Part shown: positions 1 through 8,101 of the stretch, in pieces
Numbering within the stretch: position 1 is the stretch's first letter
Layout of the letters: every line of letters starts with the position of its first letter
From: Prevotella sp.
Lineage (GTDB): Bacteria > Bacteroidota > Bacteroidia > Bacteroidales > Bacteroidaceae
Assembly: GCA_017940545.1 (NCBI GenBank)
Contig: JAGAYI010000030.1
Coordinates: 1-60,365 of the forward strand
Length of the DNA stretch: 60,365 bases
Direction: 5' to 3'
Translations under genes and position numbers: made by a program
The notes under the pieces: generated by a model
Database searches by the model: none
Seen by the model: only the letters and a program-made list of their open reading frames with translations
Told to the model about the DNA's origin: nothing

Positions 1-563
1 CGGGGAGAGAGTGCCGGGGTGTCGGGGAGAAAGTACGGGGGTCTCTGGGTCACAGCGGCCGCTGTTAGTTCTAACACCGCCCGCTGTTAGAACAAACAGC
101 GGGCGGTGTTCATTCTAACAGCGGGCGGTGTGTTCCTTCCCGAACCACGGGGAAGGCTGTTGGCAGCAAAGACCTGCTAACGGTGCAAAATTACAACTTT
201 TTCGGCAAATGGCCAAGAAATCAGCCGATTCTTTTAGTATTCATTTTGCATATAGTTTTCTTACGGCAATTTTTTTTGTCCTTTTCTTGTCTGGTTATTA
301 CCTATCTTTGCAACGACAATTATTTGACACAATGTTATGCCAACAGTATTCAGACTATTCGGATATATTTTCTTCTTCTAAAGCCTGATGGCGCAATATA
401 TTAGTGGAAAGAAAAACCTCAGCGAATCCAGGAAAGCCTTGATTCTTGATACCGTTAGGGCAATAGGGCAGGAACTTATTGCTGTTTAAGCCCTGCAAGG
501 GGTATTCCCCTCAAAAATGAGGAATCTTTGCAAAGTAAAGATTCTGAAGATGTCGATGGCTTG
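1..563. other. Gene-poor left edge with inverted repeats and an orphan promoter
   Basis: No recognisable gene lies here. The first 160 bases are G-rich and full of small inverted repeats (see 73-131), plus the hairpin CCTTCCC/GGGAAGG near 135-153. A Bacteroidetes -7 box TATCTTTG sits at 303-310. Downstream of it the only small frame that could be translated is 388-489 (33 codons, starting MAQYISGKK), which has no recognised relative. A short AGGGG/CCCCT hairpin lies near 497-511. The promoter could drive a small RNA or that short frame. The longer frame over 128-388 has no supporting feature. Confidence 0.4.
73..131. repeat. Triple copy of a 15-16 bp palindromic unit
   Basis: AACACCGCCCGCTGTT at 73-88 is the exact reverse complement of 95-110, giving a perfect 16-bp stem with a 6-base loop. 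The same unit recurs in direct orientation at 117-131 (AACAGCGGGCGGTGT). The arrangement could form a cruciform, a bidirectional terminator for a gene left of the window, or a dispersed repeat. Neighbouring bases repeat a GTGCCGGGG-like motif seen in other intergenic gaps of the window. Confidence 0.7.
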
Positions 564-1601
564 TCAGGCGACGGTTATTTCTCCCCTGATGCTTTGTGTC
601 ATCCAGTAGCGTATCTGTTCGGGGTCGTCGTAGTGCGACTGCAGGAACATGAGTTTGGTGACGGCGCTCTCAACGGTGGAGTCGTAGCCGCTGATGACAC
701 CGGCCTCCTGCAGTTGGTAGCCCGTGTCGTAGCGGCCCATTTCAACACGTCCCTGCATGCACTGGCTGATGTTGATGACAATCTTGCCCCGCTGGGTGGC
801 ATCGCGGAGTGCCTGCATGACCCACGGGCGCTGCGGCGCATTGCCCGAACCGAAGGTGCGCATGACGATGGAGCGCAGGTTGGGGGTGGCAATGATGTGG
901 CGAACCAAGTCTTCGCGTATTCCGGGGAACAGGCTGAAAATGATGACATTATTGTCAAGGCGGAAGTGCGGAGTCATGGGCTTGTCCCACAGGGGTCTCA
1001 TGATGCGTTCGCGGTGGTAGAGAATCTCCACGCCGGCATCGGCCAGGTGTGGATAGTTGAACGACTCGAAGGCATTGAACTCGTCGGCACTCTGCTTGGT
1101 GGTGCGGTTGCCGCGCAGCAGTCGGCCGTTGAAGTAGATGCCCACCTCGGGAACGCGTGCCTGACCGTTCTCGTCCTTGGCAGCTGCCATTTCGATAGAC
1201 GTGATGAGGTTTTCCTTGCCGTCGGTGCGCAGCATGCCGATGGGCAGTTGCGAGCCGGTGAAGATGACGGGCTTCGTCAGGTTCTCCAGCATATAGGAGA
1301 GGGCAGAGGCGGTGTAGGCCATGGTGTCGGTACCGTGCAGCACGACGAAGCCGTCGTAGTCGTCGTAGTGGTCGCTGATGACGTGGCTCAGCTCCGTCCA
1401 TCGTGCCGGCGTCATGTCGCTGGAGTCAATGGGCGGCGAGAACTGGAAGGTGTCAATCTGGACGTCAAACTGGTTCAGTTCCGGCACCTTGTCGAGAAGC
1501 TGCTCGAAGTCGAAGGGTTCCAGTGCACCCGTCAGCGGGTTGCGGTTCATGCCGATGGTGCCGCCGGTGTATATGAGAAGTACTTTGCTGTTGTACGTCA
1601 T
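564..1601 (-). CDS. ansA: L-asparaginase, type I-like
   Basis: This enzyme hydrolyses L-asparagine to aspartate and ammonia. The 345-residue protein starts directly with the catalytic strand and has no signal peptide, so the cytoplasmic type I form is likely. YTGGTIGM at residues 11-18 carries the first catalytic threonine (Thr15), and HGTDTM at 89-94 carries the second Thr-Asp pair. Length matches the family. The gene stands alone, divergent from uxaC, and the two share a short promoter region at 1623-1661. Confidence 0.93.
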   Translation of the reverse strand: MTYNSKVLLIYTGGTIGMNRNPLTGALEPFDFEQLLDKVPELNQFDVQIDTFQFSPPIDSSDMTPARWTELSHVISDHYDDYDGFVVLHGTDTMAYTASALSYMLENLTKPVIFTGSQLPIGMLRTDGKENLITSIEMAAAKDENGQARVPEVGIYFNGRLLRGNRTTKQSADEFNAFESFNYPHLADAGVEILYHRERIMRPLWDKPMTPHFRLDNNVIIFSLFPGIREDLVRHIIATPNLRSIVMRTFGSGNAPQRPWVMQALRDATQRGKIVINISQCMQGRVEMGRYDTGYQLQEAGVISGYDSTVESAVTKLMFLQSHYDDPEQIRYWMTQSIRGEITVA

Positions 1602-1622
1602 CGTTTACGTGGATTTTGCCTG

Positions 1623-1661
1623 CAAAGATAACATAATTCTGATAATTATTCGCTATCTTTG
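1623..1661. promoter_or_regulatory. Divergent promoters ansA / uxaC
   Basis: CAAAGATA at 1623-1630 reads TATCTTTG on the minus strand and faces ansA. TATCTTTG at 1654-1661 on the plus strand faces uxaC. Both match the Bacteroidetes -7 consensus TAnnTTTG. Clear -33 TTTG boxes are not obvious. Confidence 0.6.
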
Positions 1662-1701
1662 CAGAAAATAACTTTAAAAACTTAAAAACTCAAAACAAAT
1701 T

Positions 1702-3108
1702 ATGAAGCAATTTAACGACAAGAATTTCGTGCTGGACAACGAGGTGGCACAAGATCTCTACCACAATCATGCGGCAAAGATGCCCATCATCGACTACCAC
1801 TGTCATCTGATTCCGGAAATGGTGGCTAACGACCACAAGTTCAAGAGCATTACCGAACTGTGGTTAGGCGGCGACCACTACAAGTGGCGTGCCATGCGTA
1901 CGAACGGCGTTGACGAGAAATACTGCACGGGCAAGGACACCAGCGACTGGGAGAAGTTTGAGAAGTGGGCAGAGACCGTTCCCTATACCTTCCGCAACCC
2001 GCTGTACCACTGGACACACTTGGAGTTGAAGACGGCTTTCGGTATTGAGAAACTGCTGAGCCCCAAGACCGCCCGCGAGATTTTCGACGAGTGCAACGAG
2101 AAGCTGAAGCAGCCGGAGTTCTCTGCCCGCGGACTGATGAAGCACTACAACGTGGAGTGCGTCTGCACGACCGACGACCCCGTTGACGACCTGCACAACC
2201 ACATAGAGTACGCCCGCAACAAGGCTACGGACGACCCCATCATGATTCCGGCATGGCGTCCCGACAAGGCCATGAACATTGAGAAGCCCGAGTTTGCCAA
2301 ATATGTTGAGCAGCTGGCTCAGGTGAGCGGTGTGAACATAGTGAAGTTCAGCGACATGGTGGATGCCCTGCAGAAGCGTCACGACTTCTTCCAGGAACAG
2401 GGTTGCAAACTCTCCGACCACGGCATTGAGGAGTTCTACGACGAGGAATATACCGACTCGCAGATAGAGACTATCTTCGAGAAGGCCATGCGCGGTCAGC
2501 AGCTGTCGAACCTGGAGATTCGCCAGTACAAGAACTGCTTCCTGACGGTGATGGCCGAGATGGATGCCGATGCCGACTGGACGCAGCAGTTCCACTACGG
2601 AGCCATTCGCGACAACAACACGAAGATGTACAACCTGCTGGGTCCCGACACCGGTTTCGACTCTATCGGCGAGTTCAACACGGCCAAGGCCATGTCGAAA
2701 TTCCTGAACAAGCTGAACATGGAGGGCAAGCTCACGCGTACCATATTATATACGCTGAACCCCTGTGCCAACGAGGTCATTGCCACCATGCTGGGCAACT
2801 TCCAGGGTGGTGAGCCCGGCAAGATACAGTTTGGCAGCGGCTGGTGGTTCAACGACCAGAAGGACGGCATGGAGCGCCAGATGAACGCCCTGTCGGTACT
2901 GGGCCTGCTGAGCCGCTTCGTGGGAATGCTGACCGACTCGCGCTCGTTCCTGAGCTATCCGCGCCATGAGTACTTCCGCCGCATTCTCTGCAACATCTTA
3001 GGCAACGACGTGGAGAAGGGTCTGCTGCCCGACGACCGCGAGGTGCTGGCCCGCATGGTGGAGGATATTTCCTACAACAACGCCCGCAGGTATTTCAAGT
3101 TTTATTAA
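1702..3108 (+). CDS. uxaC: Glucuronate isomerase
   Basis: This enzyme interconverts D-glucuronate with D-fructuronate (and D-galacturonate with D-tagaturonate), the entry step of hexuronate breakdown. The 468-residue protein is typical in length and begins with the family pattern, including the metal-ligand motif DYHCHL near residues 31-36. No other uronate genes are adjacent; it has its own promoter and terminator, so it is probably monocistronic. It fits a polysaccharide-degrading lifestyle. Confidence 0.95.
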   Translation: MKQFNDKNFVLDNEVAQDLYHNHAAKMPIIDYHCHLIPEMVANDHKFKSITELWLGGDHYKWRAMRTNGVDEKYCTGKDTSDWEKFEKWAETVPYTFRNPLYHWTHLELKTAFGIEKLLSPKTAREIFDECNEKLKQPEFSARGLMKHYNVECVCTTDDPVDDLHNHIEYARNKATDDPIMIPAWRPDKAMNIEKPEFAKYVEQLAQVSGVNIVKFSDMVDALQKRHDFFQEQGCKLSDHGIEEFYDEEYTDSQIETIFEKAMRGQQLSNLEIRQYKNCFLTVMAEMDADADWTQQFHYGAIRDNNTKMYNLLGPDTGFDSIGEFNTAKAMSKFLNKLNMEGKLTRTILYTLNPCANEVIATMLGNFQGGEPGKIQFGSGWWFNDQKDGMERQMNALSVLGLLSRFVGMLTDSRSFLSYPRHEYFRRILCNILGNDVEKGLLPDDREVLARMVEDISYNNARRYFKFY

Positions 3109-3121
3109 CTAATAGCAATTG

Positions 3122-3159
3122 AGTAAGGGCAAGCAATAGGGCTTGCCTTTACTTTTTTT
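3122..3159 (+). terminator. Rho-independent terminator after uxaC
   Basis: AGTAAGGGCAAGC (3122-3134) pairs with GCTTGCCTTTACT (3141-3153) with one G-U pair, and a run of T follows. Confidence 0.85.
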
Positions 3160-3170
3160 AAACGAAATAC

Positions 3171-3200
3171 TTGTTATTTTAAAAAAATAATGTAATTTTG
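3171..3200 (+). promoter_or_regulatory. Promoter of the export lipoprotein gene
   Basis: TAATTTTG at 3193-3200 matches the -7 box, with TTG at 3171-3173 about 19 bases upstream at the -33 position. The start codon is 33 bases downstream. Confidence 0.6.
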
Positions 3201-3232
3201 CAGGCAGTTTCCTAAATAATTATTTTGAAAGT

Positions 3233-4009
3233 ATGAAAATGAGAAAGTTTGTAGCACCGTTGGCCGTATTGGTACTGGCCTTGGTTTTGGGAAGTTGTGC
3301 AAGCACAAAGAATGTTCCTTATTTCAAAAATGTCGATGAATATGATCCGAGTCAGTCGGCATTTCTTTACGATGCACGCATCATGCCCAAGGATCAGCTG
3401 ACCATTACCGTCAGTACGATTATTCCTCAGGCAGCAGTACCCTATAACCTGCAGGTACCCTCAGGAACAGGTACTAGCGGTGGCGCATATCTTGTTGATA
3501 ACGAGGGCTATATCACCTTTCCCGTAGTCGGCCCGCTAAAGGTGGTCGGCCTTACCAAGTCGGAGGCAGAACAACTGATTCTCTCGAAGATCAGACCCTA
3601 TATGAATGCCGACGAGAATCCTATTGTAACGGTGCGCATGTCAAGCTATAGCATCTCAGTGATTGGTGAGGTGGGACACCCCGGAACCTTCCCCGTGAAC
3701 CGTGAAAAGATTAACATACTTGAGGCGCTGGCGCAGGCAGGCGACATGGGCATCTACGGTGTCCGCGACCGCGTGTGGCTGATTCGTGAGGACGTGACCG
3801 GCAAGAAGGAGTATCACCGTCTGAACCTGAACGATGCCAACATTGTCAGCTCTCCCTATTACTATCTGCAGCAGAACGACATTGTCTATGTAGAGCCTAA
3901 CAAGGTGAAGGCCCGCAACTCGAACCTGGGTCAGTCAACCACCATTTGGTTCTCTGTGTTGTCGATGCTGATGTCTGTGACAACGTTTACCATTCACCTT
4001 ATCAAGTAA
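3233..4009 (+). CDS. Polysaccharide export outer-membrane lipoprotein (Wza/BexD-like)
   Basis: A 258-residue lipoprotein that probably forms part of the outer-membrane channel for capsular or exopolysaccharide. It has a hydrophobic signal ending in the lipobox GSCAS (Cys about residue 22), a Poly_export domain (about 45-130), then a SLBB-type segment (about 133-215, with GEVGHPGTF), and a C-terminal hydrophobic helix. It is shorter than Wza, as is usual for Bacteroidetes. The rest of a capsule locus (Wzc-like kinase, glycosyltransferases) is absent from the window, so the gene is isolated here. glmS follows after 21 bases and may be cotranscribed, which would link export with amino-sugar supply. 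Confidence 0.88.
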   Translation: MKMRKFVAPLAVLVLALVLGSCASTKNVPYFKNVDEYDPSQSAFLYDARIMPKDQLTITVSTIIPQAAVPYNLQVPSGTGTSGGAYLVDNEGYITFPVVGPLKVVGLTKSEAEQLILSKIRPYMNADENPIVTVRMSSYSISVIGEVGHPGTFPVNREKINILEALAQAGDMGIYGVRDRVWLIREDVTGKKEYHRLNLNDANIVSSPYYYLQQNDIVYVEPNKVKARNSNLGQSTTIWFSVLSMLMSVTTFTIHLIK

Positions 4010-4030
4010 AGTTATCAACATTCCGATTTT

Positions 4031-5875
4031 ATGTGTGGAATAGTGGGATATATTGGTGGGCAGGAGGCTTATCCAATATTGATTAAAGGACTGCGCCGGC
4101 TGGAGTATCGTGGATACGACTCAGCCGGCGTGGCTCTTATAAACAGCAGTAATGAGCTCAACGTATATAAGACGAAGGGCAAGGTAGATAACTTGGTGGA
4201 GTATTGTGCCGACAAGGACACCAGCGGCACCGTGGGCATTGCCCACACGCGCTGGGCAACGCACGGCGAGCCGTCGTCGGTGAACGCCCACCCCCATTAC
4301 TCGGAGTCGAAGAACCTGGCCATCATCCATAACGGCATTATTGAGAACTATGCCGACCTGAAGGAAAAGCTGCTGGCCAAGGGTCGCCGCTTCCAGTCGG
4401 ATACCGACACCGAGGTGCTGGTACAGTTGGTGGAGTACATCATGGAGCGCAAGGGCATGGACCTGCTGACGGCTGTTCAGGTGGCCCTCTACCAGGTGAT
4501 AGGAGCCTACGCCATAGCCATTATTGACAAGCGTGACCCGAAGCAGATTATTGCTGCCCGCAAGCAGAGCCCGTTAGTGGTGGGCATTGGCAACGGGGAG
4601 TTCTTCCTGGGCTCCGATGCCACCCCCATTGTGGAGTACACCGACCAGGTGGTCTATCTGGAAGACGGCAACATTGCCGTGCTCCGTCTGGGCGAGGAGC
4701 TGAAGGTGGTTGACGTGCTCGACCGAAAGCTGCACTTGGACGTGCAGACCGTCGATTTGAACCTCGGCCAGTTGGAGAAGGGCGGCTACCCGCACTTCAT
4801 GCTGAAGGAAATCTTCGAGCAGCCGGACTGTCTGACGAACTGCATGCGCGGCCGTGTGAACGTAGATAACGACAACGTGGTGCTCAGCTCGGTCATTGAC
4901 TACAAGCAGCAGCTGCTCAATGCCAAGCGGTTCATCATTGTGGCCTGCGGCACGTCGTGGCACGCCGGGCTCATAGGCAAGCAGATTATCGAGAACTTCT
5001 GCCGCATACCCGTCGAGGTGGAGTATGCCTCGGAGTTCCGCTACCGTAATCCCGTCATTAACGAGGACGACGTGGTGATAGCCATCAGCCAGAGCGGCGA
5101 GACGGCCGACACCCTGGCTGCCGTCAAGCTGGCTCGCGACCACGGGGCATTCATCTATGGCATCTGCAACGCCATAGGCAGCAGCATTCCGCGTGCCACG
5201 CACACTGGCTGCTACATCCACGTGGGACCGGAAATAGGTGTGGCGTCAACCAAGGCATTTACCGGTCAGGTCACCGTGCTCACCATGCTCGCCCTGGCCC
5301 TGGCCAAGGAGCGCGGAACCATCAGGGCGGAGCGCTACATGGAGATTGTGCGCGAGCTGCACTCCATTCCCGACAAGATGCGCCAGGTGCTCAGGCTGAA
5401 CGGTCGCATTGCCGACCTGAGCCGTACGTTCACCTACGCGCGCAACTTCCTTTATTTAGGTCGTGGCTACAGCTATCCGGTGGCTCTTGAGGGTGCCCTG
5501 AAGCTGAAGGAAATATCCTACATACATGCTGAGGGCTACCCTGCAGCCGAGATGAAGCACGGTCCTATCGCCCTGATTGACTCAGACATGCCCGTGGTGG
5601 TTATTGCCACCCACAACGCCATGTATGAGAAAGTGCTGTCGAACATTCAGGAGGTGAAGGCCCGCAAGGGAAAGGTTATGGCCATTGTGAGCGAGGGCGA
5701 CGACACCATCAGCCGCATAGCCGACGAGGTTATCGAGCTGCCCGCCACCATTGAGTGTCTGGAACCGCTGCTGGCCACCATCCCCCTGCAGATTCTGGCC
5801 TATCACGTTGCTGTGTGCAAGGGACTCGATGTTGACCAGCCCAGAAACCTGGCCAAGTCGGTTACGGTAGAGTAG
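4031..5875 (+). CDS. glmS: Glutamine-fructose-6-phosphate aminotransferase (isomerizing)
   Basis: This enzyme makes glucosamine-6-phosphate from fructose-6-phosphate and glutamine, the first step towards UDP-GlcNAc for peptidoglycan and LPS. The N-terminal class II glutaminase begins MCGIVGYIGG, with Cys2 the nucleophile after removal of Met. Two SIS sugar-isomerase domains follow (about 290-430 and 460-600), and the C-terminus ends in the typical DQPRNLAKSVTVE. The 614-residue length is normal. No glmS ribozyme is visible in the 21-base upstream gap, as expected outside Firmicutes. Confidence 0.97.
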   Translation: MCGIVGYIGGQEAYPILIKGLRRLEYRGYDSAGVALINSSNELNVYKTKGKVDNLVEYCADKDTSGTVGIAHTRWATHGEPSSVNAHPHYSESKNLAIIHNGIIENYADLKEKLLAKGRRFQSDTDTEVLVQLVEYIMERKGMDLLTAVQVALYQVIGAYAIAIIDKRDPKQIIAARKQSPLVVGIGNGEFFLGSDATPIVEYTDQVVYLEDGNIAVLRLGEELKVVDVLDRKLHLDVQTVDLNLGQLEKGGYPHFMLKEIFEQPDCLTNCMRGRVNVDNDNVVLSSVIDYKQQLLNAKRFIIVACGTSWHAGLIGKQIIENFCRIPVEVEYASEFRYRNPVINEDDVVIAISQSGETADTLAAVKLARDHGAFIYGICNAIGSSIPRATHTGCYIHVGPEIGVASTKAFTGQVTVLTMLALALAKERGTIRAERYMEIVRELHSIPDKMRQVLRLNGRIADLSRTFTYARNFLYLGRGYSYPVALEGALKLKEISYIHAEGYPAAEMKHGPIALIDSDMPVVVIATHNAMYEKVLSNIQEVKARKGKVMAIVSEGDDTISRIADEVIELPATIECLEPLLATIPLQILAYHVAVCKGLDVDQPRNLAKSVTVE

Positions 5876-5927
5876 GCGCGGAAATAATTAATACATATTA
5901 AAAAAAAAGAAAGCGAACCATTAGCCT

Positions 5928-7076
5928 ATGGAAACAGGAACATCATTAGAATCCCGCATTGACCGGAGTGAATATAAGATTCTGATAGTCGATGACGTGG
6001 TCAGCAATGTCCTGCTGCTGAAAATCCTGCTGACGAATGAGAAATTCCAGGTTTGTACGGCAAACTGCGGAAATGCCTGTATTGAGCAGGCCAAGAAGGA
6101 GCACCCGGACTTGATTCTGCTGGATGTCATGATGCCCGACATCAGCGGGTTCGACACCGCCGTCATTCTGAAGAAAGACCCGGAGACGAAGGATATTCCC
6201 ATCATTTTCCTTACTGCGCTCAACACGCCGAGCGACCTTGTGAGGGGCTTCCAGGTAGGAGCCAACGACTTTCTGACCAAGCCGTTCAACAAAGAGGAAC
6301 TGGTGATGCGCGTGGTACAGCAGATATCGCTGGTGGCCGCCAAGCGCATCATTATTCAGCAGAACGAGGAGCTGCGCCGCACCATTTCGAACCGCGACAA
6401 GATGTACTCCGTCATTGCCCACGACCTACGCTCGCCCATGGCCAGCATCCGCATGGTGCTGAACCTGGCCGTCAGCGTCATTTCGCCAGACGTGGTGGGA
6501 GAGGAGATATACAACCTGTTGGACAAGGCCAACCGGGAATCGGAAGACACCCACGACCTGCTGGACAACCTGCTGAAGTGGACCAAGAGCCAGACGGGAC
6601 GTCTGAACGTGGTCTATCAGGACTTTGACCTCGACGATGTGGTGCCGGGCGTGGTCGATATCTTCAAGATGATTGCCGAAATGAAGAAAATCAAGCTGCA
6701 GTACATTCCCTCGGACGAGAAACTCAGCGTGCATGCAGACAACGACATGATCAAGACCATCATCCGCAACCTCATTTCGAATGCCGTCAAGTTCACCCCC
6801 GACGGGAAAGGTATCGAGGTCTTTTGCAAGCGCGAGGGCGACTTTGCGCGTATCTGTGTGCGCGACCATGGCGTAGGCATAGCTCCTGACCGCATAGACA
6901 GCATATTCCATAAGGGCGAGACCACCTACGGGACGGGCGGTGAGGAGGGCTCCGGCCTGGGGCTCCAGCTGTGTCAGGACTTTGCTCGGAAGAATGGTGG
7001 CGAGGCGATGGTGGAATCCGTGCTGGGCGAAGGCTCAACCTTCAGCTTCACCGTGCCGCTGAATACCAACTCCTGA
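5928..7076 (+). CDS. Receiver-histidine kinase (response regulator fused upstream of kinase)
   Basis: A 382-residue soluble signalling protein. The N-terminal receiver (about 16-135) has the acidic pair in ILIVDD, the phosphoacceptor in LILLDVMMPD and the conserved lysine in LTKPF. It is followed by a short coiled linker, a HisKA dimerisation domain with SVIAHDLRSPM (His about 165), and a HATPase domain with N-box IIRNLISNAVKFT and the G-box region GSGLGLQLC. No membrane segment is present, so the input probably comes through phosphorylation of the receiver by a partner. The gene follows glmS after 52 bases; the partner is not encoded next to it. Confidence 0.9.
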   Translation: METGTSLESRIDRSEYKILIVDDVVSNVLLLKILLTNEKFQVCTANCGNACIEQAKKEHPDLILLDVMMPDISGFDTAVILKKDPETKDIPIIFLTALNTPSDLVRGFQVGANDFLTKPFNKEELVMRVVQQISLVAAKRIIIQQNEELRRTISNRDKMYSVIAHDLRSPMASIRMVLNLAVSVISPDVVGEEIYNLLDKANRESEDTHDLLDNLLKWTKSQTGRLNVVYQDFDLDDVVPGVVDIFKMIAEMKKIKLQYIPSDEKLSVHADNDMIKTIIRNLISNAVKFTPDGKGIEVFCKREGDFARICVRDHGVGIAPDRIDSIFHKGETTYGTGGEEGSGLGLQLCQDFARKNGGEAMVESVLGEGSTFSFTVPLNTNS

Positions 7077-7115
7077 CTTTTGGGGAGTTAGGTAACCGTT
7101 AAAAAACAACTTGGT

Positions 7116-7147
7116 TTTGGCTATGTCGCAGAAATATAGTAATTTTG
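7116..7147 (+). promoter_or_regulatory. Promoter of the fabD operon
   Basis: TTTG at 7116-7119 and TAATTTTG at 7140-7147 are separated by 20 bases, a good match to the Bacteroidetes -33/-7 promoter. fabD starts 53 bases downstream. Confidence 0.75.
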
Positions 7148-7199
7148 CAGCGTTTTAGAAGAAAACGTCAAATAATCAATCAAAAAGAAACAGAAAAAA

Positions 7200-8090
7200 A
7201 TGAAAGCATTTGTATTTCCCGGTCAGGGTGCCCAGTTCGTAGGAATGGGTAAGGACTTGTACGACAACAACGCTACAGCGAAAGAATTGTTTGAAAAGGC
7301 CAACGATATCCTCGGATACCGCATTACGGACATCATGTTCGACGGAACAGACGAGGACCTGAAACAGACAAAGGTTACACAGCCCGCCGTGTTCCTGCAC
7401 TCGGTGATTTCCGCCATCTGCATGGGCGACGCCTTTGAGCCGAAGATGACCGCCGGCCACTCGTTAGGCGAGTTCTCGGCCCTGACGGCAGCAGGCGCCC
7501 TGTCGTTCGAAGACGGACTCCGTCTGGTCTATGCCCGTGCCATGGCCATGCAGAAGGCCTGCGAGGCCCAACCCTCGACGATGGCTGCCATCATCGGTCT
7601 GCCCGACGAGACGGTGGAGAATATCTGTGCCGGCATCAACCGCGAGGGTCACGTAGTGGTATGCGCCAACTACAACAACCCCGGCCAGCTGGTCATTTCG
7701 GGCAACGTAGAGGCCATCAGCGAGGCCTGCGAGCAGCTGAAGGCAGCCGGAGCCAAGCGTGCCCTGCCGCTGAAGGTGGGCGGTGCCTTCCACTCTCCGC
7801 TCATGCAGCCGGCAAAGGACGAGCTGCAGGCAGCCATCGAGGCAACGGAAATCAAGGCTCCCAAGTGTCCCGTATATCAGAACGTAGATGGCAAGCCGCA
7901 CACCGACCCCGCCGAAATCAAGGCCAATCTGATAGCACAGCTCACGTCGAGCGTACGCTGGACCCAATGCGTGCAGAACATGATTGCCGACGGTGCTGAC
8001 GACTTTACCGAGTGTGGTCCCGGAAAGGCTCTTCAGGGCATGATATCGAAGATTAACAAGGAAGTTTCGGCTCACGGCATCGAGGCATAG
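7200..8090 (+). CDS. fabD: Malonyl-CoA:ACP transacylase
   Basis: This enzyme transfers the malonyl group from CoA to acyl carrier protein for fatty-acid synthesis. The 296-residue protein begins with FPGQGAQ, has the nucleophile elbow GHSLG at 86-90 (Ser88), and the catalytic histidine in GGAFHSPLM. It is unlinked to the other fab genes and instead leads a tight operon with a GH13 enzyme (11-base gap) and AlaX. Confidence 0.95.
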   Translation: MKAFVFPGQGAQFVGMGKDLYDNNATAKELFEKANDILGYRITDIMFDGTDEDLKQTKVTQPAVFLHSVISAICMGDAFEPKMTAGHSLGEFSALTAAGALSFEDGLRLVYARAMAMQKACEAQPSTMAAIIGLPDETVENICAGINREGHVVVCANYNNPGQLVISGNVEAISEACEQLKAAGAKRALPLKVGGAFHSPLMQPAKDELQAAIEATEIKAPKCPVYQNVDGKPHTDPAEIKANLIAQLTSSVRWTQCVQNMIADGADDFTECGPGKALQGMISKINKEVSAHGIEA

Positions 8091-8101
8091 CACCACGACT
8101 T

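Noticed and set aside
128-388. 86-codon frame near the left edge
   Set aside because: Overlaps the inverted repeats, no recognisable protein features, and a promoter lies inside it.
528-1631. Long plus-strand open frame across the asparaginase gene
   Set aside because: It is antisense to a clear ansA with all motifs; a shadow of codon bias. The same holds for the frames at 8072-9601 (against GH13), 21934-23022 (against GT2) and 54891-56588 (against RND).
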